64,000 nt of DNA from Bacillus sp. SLBN-46 (GTDB lineage Bacteria > Bacillota > Bacilli > Bacillales > Cytobacillaceae): contig NZ_JAVIZM010000001.1 of assembly GCF_031453555.1 (NCBI RefSeq), positions 626,001-690,000 of the forward strand, written 5' to 3'. Position numbers and translations under genes: made by a program. This document shows, in pieces, positions 18,959-26,419 of the stretch. How positions within the stretch are numbered: position 1 is the stretch's first letter; every line of letters starts with the position of its first letter. The notes beneath the pieces were generated by a model that searched no databases, was not told where the DNA came from, and saw only the letters and a list, made by a program, of their open reading frames with translations.

Positions 18959-19663
18959 CTACATTTCCTCGTCCTTCCGCTTCTCCTCAAGAACCCGCCA
19001 ATCATGCTCAAAGGCCGACCACAGCACTTTTTTATCCCCAAATAATAGGAGCTGATCACCTTCATGGAGCACCACTCCGTAGATGTCTTTCCTCAATTTC
19101 ATTCCGCCTCGTTGAATAAAGAGGACCACGAAATCCATTCCTTGATGTCCGGGAATGACATCATGAATCGTGCGGTTATGTAGCGACGATTCCTTATAGA
19201 TAGGCAGATTGAGCACGGCTTCCTTTTTAGCGGTTAAAAACACATCCCGCACCGGCAAATCAGCGAGCTCCACATTCTGTTTCATTTGACGATTAAACAA
19301 CGTGGACAACAGCCGCTGAATCCGAGACATTCGTAGCACAACAAAGACCATTAGTGTCCCAGTGGCAACGGTGATGATTTCCTTCGTTCGGAGCCCTTCG
19401 GAAAGGAACTGGCTGATCGAGGAAATAATGACTGCAAGCGAGAAAGCACCAAACAGAATTAAAAAAATAGCCAGTTTCCTTCGTATCGGGTGTCCTAAAA
19501 TCAACTCAGATTCACCCGTCGTAAAGCCTGTTCCAGTCATCATCGAAATCACCTGAAACCGCGAGATTTCCACCTTCAGGCCCGTACAACGAAACAGCAC
19601 CACAAAAATCTCAATAACCGCGGTAATAATGACAAAATAGACCAGTAAAAAGAAGAGGACCAT
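18959..19663 (-). CDS. Membrane protein with C-terminal TrkA-C (RCK_C) domain
   Basis: This is a 234-residue protein. Three membrane helices occupy about residues 1-115, with a GTGFTTGESELILGHPIRRK loop between the first two. A soluble part follows whose last 85 residues (LPIYKESSLHNRTIHDV to LHEGDQLLLFGDK) have the fold pattern of a TrkA-C domain, a small-molecule-binding regulatory module of K+ transport proteins. No K+ selectivity filter is present, so ion transport is not assured. It lies downstream of the small gene at 19729-19998 on the same strand, separated by a palindrome. Confidence 0.8.
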   Translation of the reverse strand: MVLFFLLVYFVIITAVIEIFVVLFRCTGLKVEISRFQVISMMTGTGFTTGESELILGHPIRRKLAIFLILFGAFSLAVIISSISQFLSEGLRTKEIITVATGTLMVFVVLRMSRIQRLLSTLFNRQMKQNVELADLPVRDVFLTAKKEAVLNLPIYKESSLHNRTIHDVIPGHQGMDFVVLFIQRGGMKLRKDIYGVVLHEGDQLLLFGDKKVLWSAFEHDWRVLEEKRKDEEM

Positions 19664-19679
19664 TTTTCCACCTCAATTT

Positions 19680-19723
19680 GGGGACAGTCCCCCACCGCTT
19701 TAAAGCAGTGGGGGACTGTCCCC
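19680..19723. repeat. 44-bp palindrome (second of three copies)
   Basis: GGGGACAGTCCCCCACCGCT pairs with its complement except for one mismatch. It lies between two minus-strand genes and may reduce read-through or shape mRNA ends. Confidence 0.9.
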
Positions 19724-19728
19724 GAAAA

Positions 19729-19998
19729 TTATTGTATTTTTTCATTATAGAACTGGACGGAGTACATTGCGCCTTCACTTACCATGTTGTTGTCTTCGAC
19801 ATCGTGTGGGTGGGGGTGTCCGCCTTTTTCAATCGGAAGCTGTTCGCTTTTTTCAAAAACAGTCGGCTTCACCTTGCGCTTCCACTCCCGCAGGACTGTT
19901 TCTGCTTTCACACGATTTGGCTTAGACGACAACCACATTGCAGCAGAGGCACCAATTCCCACAGCTACTAATGATTTCATACCAAACACTTGCTTCAT
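19729..19998 (-). CDS. Small membrane-anchored protein of unknown function
   Basis: This 89-residue protein starts at the ATG at 19998 (AGGAGGGA six bases upstream). An N-terminal hydrophobic segment (SLVAVGIGASAAMWLSS) may anchor it in the membrane. The rest is soluble and charged, with a His-rich turn (GGHPHPHDVEDNN). I do not recognise a family. A very good sigma-B-type promoter lies about 80 bases upstream, so it is probably a stress gene, possibly cotranscribed with the TrkA-C protein gene. Confidence 0.7.
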   Translation of the reverse strand: MKQVFGMKSLVAVGIGASAAMWLSSKPNRVKAETVLREWKRKVKPTVFEKSEQLPIEKGGHPHPHDVEDNNMVSEGAMYSVQFYNEKIQ

Positions 19999-20077
19999 AA
20001 CCAATCCCTCCTAGAAAAATTTGTTCCAAAAATCATCCATTCATATCAACCAATCGATTATTCTATTTGAACAATGT

Positions 20078-20102
20078 ATACCCACTCATCCACCTCTCAA
20101 AC
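20078..20102 (-). promoter_or_regulatory. Sigma-B-like promoter for the small membrane protein gene
   Basis: On the minus strand: GTTTGA, 13-base spacer, GGGTAT. The -10 box is perfect and only one base differs in the -35 box. Confidence 0.7.
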
Positions 20103-20108
20103 ATAAAA

Positions 20109-20134
20109 GTTTCAATCCCGACAAAACAGGGAAC
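20109..20134 (+). promoter_or_regulatory. Weak sigma-B-like site upstream of the CorA-like gene
   Basis: GTTTCA, 14-base spacer, GGGAAC, 26 bases before the ATG at 20161. Nine of twelve box positions match; it is uncertain. Confidence 0.3.
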
Positions 20135-20160
20135 TTTAAACATAAAAAAAGGAGACCGCC

Positions 20161-21099
20161 ATGATCACCTACCGCACACCGACCAACTGGACATGGATTC
20201 AGGCAAAACAAAAGGAAATCGAGCAACTCACTCCCATCCTTGAACATGAAAGCAGCATCGATTGGCTGCAACAAATTCAAAACAACAAAACCAACTCCCT
20301 CAGGGTAACCATTACCCCTGATGGAAAAAAAGTAGTCAAAGGCACACTCATCTATAAACAAAGCTTCGAAGAGGAACATGACGTCAAACTCTTCCATTTC
20401 TATGTCACCACCGATCAATGGGTAACAATCGACTTGGATTGGGGCACCCTGAACCACATCGATCTCCAGCTTCTCCAACGTCAAATCAGCCAAACTACCA
20501 ATGCCGTCGAAGGCTTCATGCTGTTCATCGCAGAATGGATGAATGCTTGGCTGGTTGAAATTGACCGGTTTGAAGAGGACTTAAAAACCCTGATCTGGAG
20601 CATCCGCAAACGAAATGAAACGAGCATTCTCGAGCTCGTTTATTTGCGCAGGCACGAACTATTAGTGTGGAAGAGTCTCCTCATTCCGGTCAAAGAGCTA
20701 AAGATGGCGATCGAAGAAGTGAATCTTCATGAACCCTGCGAGGGAAAAATTTTCCCAATGACCTGCAAACGGATTGAACGTGCGCTGACCCTTCTCCAGG
20801 AATACGAACATGAATTAGATTCCATTATCAATTTAGAGGAAGTCATCTCCTCCCATCGGGGAAATGAAATCACTAAAACGTTAACCGTAATCACCACTGT
20901 GTTTACCCCAATCATGGCCTTCGGAGCCTTATGGGGTATGAACTTCAAGCATATGCCCGAACTCGAATGGAGCTTTGGCTATCCATTATCGATCATTTTC
21001 ATCGTCATCTCCACCATCCTTCTCTATGCGTATTTAAAAATCAAAGGCTGGACAGGAGATTTATTAAAAGGGAAAAAACGAGGTTCCTTTTTTAAGTGA
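20161..21099 (+). CDS. CorA-family magnesium transporter-like protein
   Basis: This 312-residue protein has a cytoplasmic alpha/beta N-terminal part, a long helical stalk (LEEDLKTLIWSIRKRN to EHELDSIINLEEV) and two C-terminal membrane helices. The pore signature GMN is present in LWGMNFKHMPELEW, followed by the MPEL loop, as in CorA channels. Transport of Mg2+ or a similar ion is inferred from the family. AAAGGAGACC precedes the ATG. It lies directly upstream of the rsb operon but is probably transcribed separately. Confidence 0.9.
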   Translation: MITYRTPTNWTWIQAKQKEIEQLTPILEHESSIDWLQQIQNNKTNSLRVTITPDGKKVVKGTLIYKQSFEEEHDVKLFHFYVTTDQWVTIDLDWGTLNHIDLQLLQRQISQTTNAVEGFMLFIAEWMNAWLVEIDRFEEDLKTLIWSIRKRNETSILELVYLRRHELLVWKSLLIPVKELKMAIEEVNLHEPCEGKIFPMTCKRIERALTLLQEYEHELDSIINLEEVISSHRGNEITKTLTVITTVFTPIMAFGALWGMNFKHMPELEWSFGYPLSIIFIVISTILLYAYLKIKGWTGDLLKGKKRGSFFK

Positions 21100-21171
21100 G
21101 GGACAATAAATGACCAAGCACTAGTACTTTTGGTCTAGTTCATTCTGATGATTTTTTTAAATAGAGTATAT

Positions 21172-21180
21172 TGGTATAAT
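21172..21180 (+). promoter_or_regulatory. Extended -10 promoter element of the rsb operon
   Basis: TGGTATAAT lies 46 bases before the rsbR start. The -35 region is poor (T-rich), which fits an extended -10 sigma-A promoter. Confidence 0.5.
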
Positions 21181-21225
21181 AGTAACTAGAAATAATAGGA
21201 AAAAAGGTAGGATGGGAGAGGTACG

Positions 21226-22053
21226 ATGGAAAACGCAACTCGAATGATTGAGTTTATTCAAGCGAACAGGGGACAGCTTTTACAAGAGTGGGTAGAAAAA
21301 ATGGCCGCGATGGATGAGCAGAAATTATCAACCGTCATAACCGACCAAGTTTATACGAATATTGGCGATGAATATATTAATATATTAGTTCATGATTTAA
21401 TTAATCAGGACAAACATGCAAAAAACAAAATAAGAGATTTCGCACAAAAAATGGTCCAATTAGGCTGGAATTTGAACTTTATTATGGACAGCTTAATGGA
21501 ATTTTCAAAGATTATGTTTTTCCACATGGTGGGAGAGGCTTCAGAAAAGGAACAGATTGAATTCGGCTGGGCATATGATAAGTGGGTAACGCCGATTAAC
21601 AAAGAAGTGCTCAATCACTATGCATCGTCCTGGCAAAGGACCGTTTCACTGCAAAAAATTGCTCTTCAGGAATTGTCAGCGCCGCTGATTCCGATTTTTG
21701 ATAATATCACCGTAATGCCATTGGTCGGGACAATCGATACCGATAGAGCGAAGCGAATCATGGAAAATTTATTGCAAGGCGTCGTGAAGCATCATGCACA
21801 AGTGGTGTTAATTGATATTACGGGTGTGCCTGTAGTAGATACAATGGTAGCCCATCATATTATTCAAGCATCAGAGGCGGTCCGATTGGTGGGAGCTAAG
21901 TGTTTAATCGTCGGCATTCGACCGGAGATAGCGCAAACCATCGTTAATTTAGGGATTAACCTGAATCAGGTCGTTACGAAAAACAGCCTGCAAAAAGGGG
22001 TTGCCGCTGCATTGGAAATGACAAATCGGAAAATCGTCTCAGTGGGGGAATAA
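21226..22053 (+). CDS. rsbR: Stressosome protein RsbR (STAS domain)
   Basis: RsbR and RsbS form the stressosome, the large complex that holds RsbT until stress is sensed. This 275-residue protein has an N-terminal helical, globin-like sensor half (about 1-150) and a C-terminal STAS domain with LVGTIDTDRAKRIMENLL and VVLIDITGVPVVDTMVAHHI. Those segments hold the Thr residues phosphorylated by RsbT in the family. It heads the operon, four bases ahead of rsbS. Other RsbR paralogues may exist elsewhere in the genome. Confidence 0.94.
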   Translation: MENATRMIEFIQANRGQLLQEWVEKMAAMDEQKLSTVITDQVYTNIGDEYINILVHDLINQDKHAKNKIRDFAQKMVQLGWNLNFIMDSLMEFSKIMFFHMVGEASEKEQIEFGWAYDKWVTPINKEVLNHYASSWQRTVSLQKIALQELSAPLIPIFDNITVMPLVGTIDTDRAKRIMENLLQGVVKHHAQVVLIDITGVPVVDTMVAHHIIQASEAVRLVGAKCLIVGIRPEIAQTIVNLGINLNQVVTKNSLQKGVAAALEMTNRKIVSVGE

Positions 22054-22056
22054 GCA

Positions 22057-22419
22057 ATGAATGGTAGAATACCTATTTTAAAGTTATATAACTGCCTGCT
22101 CATCTCGATTCAATGGGAGCTGGACGACCAAACCGCGTTACAATTTCAGGAGGATCTTCTTTCCAAAATCCATGAAACAGGAGTGGGGGGCGTCGTCATT
22201 GATTTAACCTCTGTGGACGTGATAGATTCCTTTATTGCCAAGGTACTTGGCGATGTGGTCAGTATGTCCCATCTAATGGGCGCAAAAGTGGTGTTGACGG
22301 GTATCCAGCCAGCTGTAGCGATCACACTAGTAGAACTAGGGATACACCTTCAAGATGTGCGAACAGCACTAGATTTAGAAAAAGGGTTGGAAACACTACA
22401 GCGGGAGTTGGGGGAGTAA
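22057..22419 (+). CDS. rsbS: Stressosome scaffold RsbS
   Basis: This 120-residue single-domain STAS protein is the antagonist that sequesters RsbT. The phospho-acceptor region [22 protein letters not shown] contains the Ser expected at the N-terminus of the recognition helix. It is followed by rsbT after three bases, so the three genes are translationally tight. Confidence 0.95.
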   Translation: MNGRIPILKLYNCLLISIQWELDDQTALQFQEDLLSKIHETGVGGVVIDLTSVDVIDSFIAKVLGDVVSMSHLMGAKVVLTGIQPAVAITLVELGIHLQDVRTALDLEKGLETLQRELGE

Positions 22420-22422
22420 AGC

Positions 22423-22824
22423 ATGGAGAACGAATCCTGTGTGAAAATTATAACTGAATGGGATATCGTTGCAGCGCGTCAGCTTGGGAGAAACGTTGCA
22501 AAGGAGCTTGGATTCGGTTCGGTTGACCAAGCAAGGATCACAACAGCGATTTCGGAACTGGCCCGCAATATTTATCTGTACGCTGGAACAGGAGAAATCG
22601 AAATTGACCGCATGTATGAATTAGGAAAATGCGGCTTAAAGGTTATTGCTTCGGACAAAGGTCCGGGAATTCACGATATAAGAAAAGTAATGGAAGATGG
22701 ATTTACCACATCGGGTGGTTTAGGGGCAGGATTACCAGGGGTGAAACGATTAATGGATGAGTTTAGCATTACTTCTACGGTGGGAGAAGGAACGAGCATT
22801 CAGGTGGTGAAATGGCTTCGCTAG
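22423..22824 (+). CDS. rsbT: Serine/threonine kinase RsbT
   Basis: RsbT is a GHKL-fold kinase of 133 residues that phosphorylates RsbR and RsbS, then leaves the stressosome to activate the phosphatase RsbU. The N box (ISELARNIYLYAG) and the ATP-lid region (SDKGPGIHD and GGLGAGLPGVKRLMDEF) are intact. The next gene, rsbU, starts 14 bases downstream after AGGAGG. Confidence 0.95.
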   Translation: MENESCVKIITEWDIVAARQLGRNVAKELGFGSVDQARITTAISELARNIYLYAGTGEIEIDRMYELGKCGLKVIASDKGPGIHDIRKVMEDGFTTSGGLGAGLPGVKRLMDEFSITSTVGEGTSIQVVKWLR

Positions 22825-22838
22825 GAGGGTGTGAAGAA

Positions 22839-23847
22839 ATGGAATTCAAAGATATGTTCGAATCAAAGTATCGCAACATACTATACAGCTATCTGAAAGA
22901 ATCAACCGAAGCAGCACTATATCAAGGACAAAAGTTTAGCCGAAAAGCAATGGAACACCAAATCTCCCCTGAAGAAATTATCAATTGTGCATTGTACCGC
23001 ATTGAAGGAGCTTTTCCCCGACCTCCCGCAAGAAGTGTTCGCTTCCTGCGACTTTCTATTAGAGGTGATGATGGACTATGGGTTAGCCTACCAGGAACAT
23101 CAAAGCCTCCGCGACCAGCAGCTTGAAATCAGATCGGAAATTGAGATTGCTGCAAGCGTTCAAGATAACCTTTTAGAAACGCAAATTCCCCAAATAGATG
23201 TGCTAGATATTGGCGCTATCAGTATTCCCGCCAAGCAAATGAATGGCGATTATTATCGATTTGTTCAAGACAAGCAGTTAATCAGTATTGCAATCGCTGA
23301 TGTCATTGGCAAAGGCATCCCTGCTGCTCTCTGCATGTCGATGATTAAGTATGCAATGGACAGTCTGCTAGAGTCCCGTGTTCATCCACAACATGTGCTC
23401 GAAAATTTAAATAGAGTCGTAGAAAACAATGTCGATTCAAGTATGTTTATTACCATGCTATATGGCATCTATGATTCACATAAACATACCTTTACATATG
23501 CATCAGCCGGTCATGAACCTGGTTTTTATTATCAAGCGTCCAAGGATACATTTTCAGACATTCTCGCAAAAGGTCTCGTCCTCGGAGTGGACCCGAATGC
23601 CAGCTATCATCAATATGAGAAAAAAATCGAGCCGGGCGATATGATTGTTTTATTATCAGACGGTGTTACCGAATCAAGAACCGAAGAGGGCTTTATCGAA
23701 CGGTCCGTCATCACGGACTTTATTCGTAAATATCAGCATCTGCCTTCACAAGAAATGGTGGAAAAAATCTATCGTGACCTCGAGAGAATTCAGAATTTTG
23801 AAATACGCGACGATTTTACCTTAATTATTATAAAAAGAAAGGTTTAG
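22839..23847 (+). pseudogene. rsbU: Phosphatase RsbU gene with an apparent single-base frameshift
   Basis: RsbU is the PP2C-type phosphatase that RsbT activates and that dephosphorylates RsbV. The N-terminal helical domain starts at the ATG at 22839 (after AGGAGGG) and reads correctly through HQISPEEII. It then drifts into an unrelated frame at about 22982-22986. The correct sequence (LKELFPDLPQEVFASCDFLLEVM, then the phosphatase motifs GDYYRF, IGKGIPAALCMSM, SDGVTESRTEEG, DDFTLIII) continues in the next frame from about 22987. The span is 1009 bases, one more than 336 codons. Removing one base restores a 335-residue protein, the length of B. subtilis RsbU. It is either a real mutation or a sequencing error. 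Confidence 0.85.
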
Positions 23848-23867
23848 ACTTTCGTTGAAGCGGGTAT
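23842..23867 (+). promoter_or_regulatory. Internal sigma-B promoter of rsbV-rsbW-sigB-rsbX
   Basis: GTTTAG, 14-base spacer, GGGTAT, overlapping the rsbU stop and 33 bases before the rsbV start. In B. subtilis an internal sigma-B promoter sits at exactly this place and gives positive autoregulation. Confidence 0.85.
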
Positions 23868-23900
23868 GTAAAAAATAAATATTCCTGAGGTGATGAGAAA

Positions 23901-24215
23901 ATGAATCTACTAATAGATAAGTATCACAATAATGAGGATACAGTCGTCAAGATTGCAGGCGAAATCGATGCCTTTACAGCACCACAGCTGAGGGAAGAAC
24001 TTTTACCTCTAGCAGAAGGAAAAAATCAATCCATTGTCATCAGTCTGAAGGATGTTTCTTATTTAGATAGTACAGGCCTTGGTGTCTTTGTGGGTCTTTT
24101 CAAACAGCTGAAGAAAAATGAGGGTGAATTGAAACTAGTTGACCTTTCCGATCGACTGAAACGGTTGTTTGAAATTACTGGTTTAAGCAATATTATTACC
24201 ATTGCTACTAATTAG
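23901..24215 (+). CDS. rsbV: Anti-anti-sigma factor RsbV
   Basis: RsbV is a 104-residue STAS protein. When unphosphorylated it binds RsbW and frees sigma-B. The phosphorylation site is intact in DVSYLDSTGLGVFVGLFKQL. GAGGTGATG precedes the ATG at 23901. It is transcribed both from the operon promoter and from the internal sigma-B-type promoter. Confidence 0.96.
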   Translation: MNLLIDKYHNNEDTVVKIAGEIDAFTAPQLREELLPLAEGKNQSIVISLKDVSYLDSTGLGVFVGLFKQLKKNEGELKLVDLSDRLKRLFEITGLSNIITIATN

Positions 24216-24277
24216 AACGGGACGATAGTAAAACAAACACGGCAAAAAATATTTGCATATGAAAAGGTGGGGGGATT

Positions 24278-24760
24278 ATGAATCAAGTGATGGATTATAT
24301 CGAAATGAAGATTCCAGCGAAACCCGATTATGTGGGGGTAATCCGATTAACGTTATCAGGTATCGCGAGCCGTATGGGGTTTACATACGAGGAGATCGAG
24401 GATATAAAAATTGCCATTAGTGAGGCAATAACGAATGCTGTACAACATGCCTACCAAAGTGATGAAGGTGGGGAAATCATCGTCGGCTTTGGGATTTACC
24501 CCGATAAATTAGAAATGATGGTAGCGGATTACGGACAAAGCTTTAATTTTATCCAAACGAAAAAAGAACTAGGCCCTTACACAAAATCAAGTACAGTGGA
24601 TGATTTGGCAGAAGGAGGGTTAGGTCTATTTTTGATAGAAACGCTCATGGACGAGGTCCGTGTATCGAATCAGTCCGGGGTAACAGTCTTCATGGTGAAG
24701 AATGTAAGTGGGGAGCGTGAAAATCATGACCAAACCATCTCAAACCGTGAAGCGAACTAA
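24278..24760 (+). CDS. rsbW: Anti-sigma-B factor and kinase RsbW
   Basis: RsbW is a 160-residue GHKL protein that binds sigma-B or phosphorylates RsbV. The N box (ISEAITNAVQHAY), the ATP-binding loop (VADYGQSFNF) and the G2 box (EGGLGLFLIETLMDEV) are all present. Its end overlaps sigB by 35 bases. Confidence 0.96.
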   Translation: MNQVMDYIEMKIPAKPDYVGVIRLTLSGIASRMGFTYEEIEDIKIAISEAITNAVQHAYQSDEGGEIIVGFGIYPDKLEMMVADYGQSFNFIQTKKELGPYTKSSTVDDLAEGGLGLFLIETLMDEVRVSNQSGVTVFMVKNVSGERENHDQTISNREAN

Positions 24761-25520
24761 GGAAGAAATTGATGCCCTCATTCTAGAGGTGCAGCAGACA
24801 GGCTCTCCAGAGGTTCAGCAAATCCTCGTGGAGAATTATACCGCGCTTGTCGGGAGTCTTGCCAATAAATTTTCAAAGGGCAGAGACTTTCATGAGGATA
24901 TCATGCAGGTAGGGATGATTGGGTTATTAGGAGCGATTAAACGATACGAACCAGATGTCGGACGGTCATTTGAATCGTTTTTAATCCCAACGGTCATTGG
25001 AGAAATCAAGCGATTCTTACGAGATAAAACGTGGAGTGTCCATGTGCCGAGACGCGTGAAGGAATTATGGCCGAAGCTCAAAACCGTGGTGGACGAGTTG
25101 ACCAATTTGTATCAGCGCTCTCCGAAAATCCCGGAAATTGCCGATTATTTGAATGTGAGCGAAGAAGAAGTACTAGAAGCAATGGAAATGGGTAAAAGCT
25201 ATCAATCCGTTTCTGTTGACCAACCGATCGAAACCGGATCTGAAGGAAGCACGGTTACCGCGCTCGATGTCATGGGATCGAAGGACGAAGGTTTTGAAAA
25301 AGTGGACCAACGCTTGATGCTACAAAGTGTCCTCCATGTGTTATCAGACCGAGAAAGAGAAGTTATTCACTGGACGTACATCGAAAATAAGAGTCAAAAG
25401 GAAACAGGTGAGTTTTTGGGAATATCACAAATGCATGTATCACGTCTGCAAAAAAAGGCGATTGAAAAATTACGAAAGGCATTAGCAAAGGATGCTTATT
25501 CAGGGGTTACTCATGCTTGA
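24726..25520 (+). CDS. sigB: General stress sigma factor sigma-B
   Basis: This 264-residue sigma-70 family factor controls the general stress regulon. Region 2 is HEDIMQVGMIGLLGAIKRYEPDVGRSFESFLIPTIIGE-like, followed by KRFLRDKTWSVHVPRRVKEL, which is nearly identical to B. subtilis SigB. Region 4 has SQKETGEFLGISQMHVSRLQKKA. I chose the ATG at 24726, inside the end of rsbW, rather than the in-frame start at 24708, because the protein then begins MTKPSQTVK as in relatives. The end overlaps rsbX by eight bases. Confidence 0.96.
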   Translation: MTKPSQTVKRTKEEIDALILEVQQTGSPEVQQILVENYTALVGSLANKFSKGRDFHEDIMQVGMIGLLGAIKRYEPDVGRSFESFLIPTVIGEIKRFLRDKTWSVHVPRRVKELWPKLKTVVDELTNLYQRSPKIPEIADYLNVSEEEVLEAMEMGKSYQSVSVDQPIETGSEGSTVTALDVMGSKDEGFEKVDQRLMLQSVLHVLSDREREVIHWTYIENKSQKETGEFLGISQMHVSRLQKKAIEKLRKALAKDAYSGVTHA

Positions 25521-26112
25521 TCATGAAGCCAACGCACATGTTCAAGCACGTGCCTTTCAAATTCAAAAAGAAGGAAATAGCTTTAACGGTGATAGTTTTT
25601 TCATGAAGGCAACGGACGAGTACTTTATCTGTTCGGTGGCTGACGGTCTAGGGAGCGGACTGTACGCGAATCAGTCATCGGATGCGGTAAGGAAAGTGAT
25701 TGAGGAACACCATCAGGAAGAGGTCGAAGTGCTGATGGATTATTGTAATCAAGCAATGAAATTGAAGAGAGGCGCCACCGTTTCGGTTTTAAAGGCCCAC
25801 TTTCAACGGAAGGAAGTCACTTACTGCTCCGTGGGTAACATTCAATTTGTCTTCTATCTTCCTTCAGGACTCTATATTTATCCCATTCCTGTTACTGGCT
25901 TTTTATCAGGGAAGCCGCAAACCTATCGAATTGAGACCTTTCCCTATGAAGAAAACTCCAAATTTATGATGCACACGGATGGACTTCATCTACCATCGAT
26001 TAAACAGGAGTTAACCCGATTCCAATCGATCGACGATATGTCCAACCATTTAAAACTGCATATGACGAAGCGAAAAGATGATGCCACCTTTTTAGTCGGC
26101 CAGCTATTTTAA
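25513..26112 (+). CDS. rsbX: Phosphatase RsbX
   Basis: RsbX is a PP2C-type phosphatase of 200 residues that removes phosphate from RsbR and RsbS and so resets the stressosome. CGD-like GDSFFM, VADGLGSGLYAN, CSVGNIQF, HTDGLHLP and KRKDDATFLVGQL follow the family pattern. The ATG at 25513 has CAGGGG upstream; an in-frame ATG at 25492 would add seven residues. It is the last gene of the operon, and I see no clear terminator behind it. Confidence 0.94.
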   Translation: MLDHEANAHVQARAFQIQKEGNSFNGDSFFMKATDEYFICSVADGLGSGLYANQSSDAVRKVIEEHHQEEVEVLMDYCNQAMKLKRGATVSVLKAHFQRKEVTYCSVGNIQFVFYLPSGLYIYPIPVTGFLSGKPQTYRIETFPYEENSKFMMHTDGLHLPSIKQELTRFQSIDDMSNHLKLHMTKRKDDATFLVGQLF

Positions 26113-26139
26113 TAGTGTGGACGGCTTTTTTGTTTATGC

Positions 26140-26335
26140 GCCAATAGGAACGCCATCCGCTGATAGGGACTAGTTATCCGCTGATTGAAAGGTGCCAACC
26201 GCTGATTGAGGTTAGTTATCCGCCAATAGGAACGCCATCCGCTGATAGGGAATGGTTATCCGCTGATTGAAAGGTGCCAACCGCTGATTGAGGTTAGTTA
26301 TCCGCCAATAGGGACTAGCCATCCGCTAATTAAAC
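26140..26335. repeat. 82-bp tandem array built of four sub-units of about 20.5 bp
   Basis: Units start at 26140, 26222 and 26304 (partial). Each unit contains four related sub-units of 19-21 bases with the core CCGCTGAT(T/A)G or CCGCCAATAGG, each ending in ATCC or AACC. The two full units differ at only a few positions. The array fills most of the 307-base gap between rsbX and the cardiolipin synthase gene and has no coding potential. Confidence 0.9.
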
Positions 26336-26360
26336 CCGCCCCCCCCATAGTGTGAGAGTG

Positions 26361-26386
26361 GTTTAGCTTTTTCATAGAACGGGTAC
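26361..26386 (+). promoter_or_regulatory. Sigma-B-like promoter of the cardiolipin synthase gene
   Basis: GTTTAG, 14-base spacer, GGGTAC, 33 bases before the ATG at 26420. Ten of twelve box positions match. Confidence 0.6.
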
Positions 26387-26419
26387 TTCATAGATAAAAA
26401 GATGCAGGGAGAAACGCAT

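Noticed and set aside
22987..23847. A separate short phosphatase gene starting at GTG 22987
   Set aside because: No ribosome site precedes the GTG, and the missing N-terminal domain is present in the neighbouring frame, so a frameshifted rsbU explains it better.
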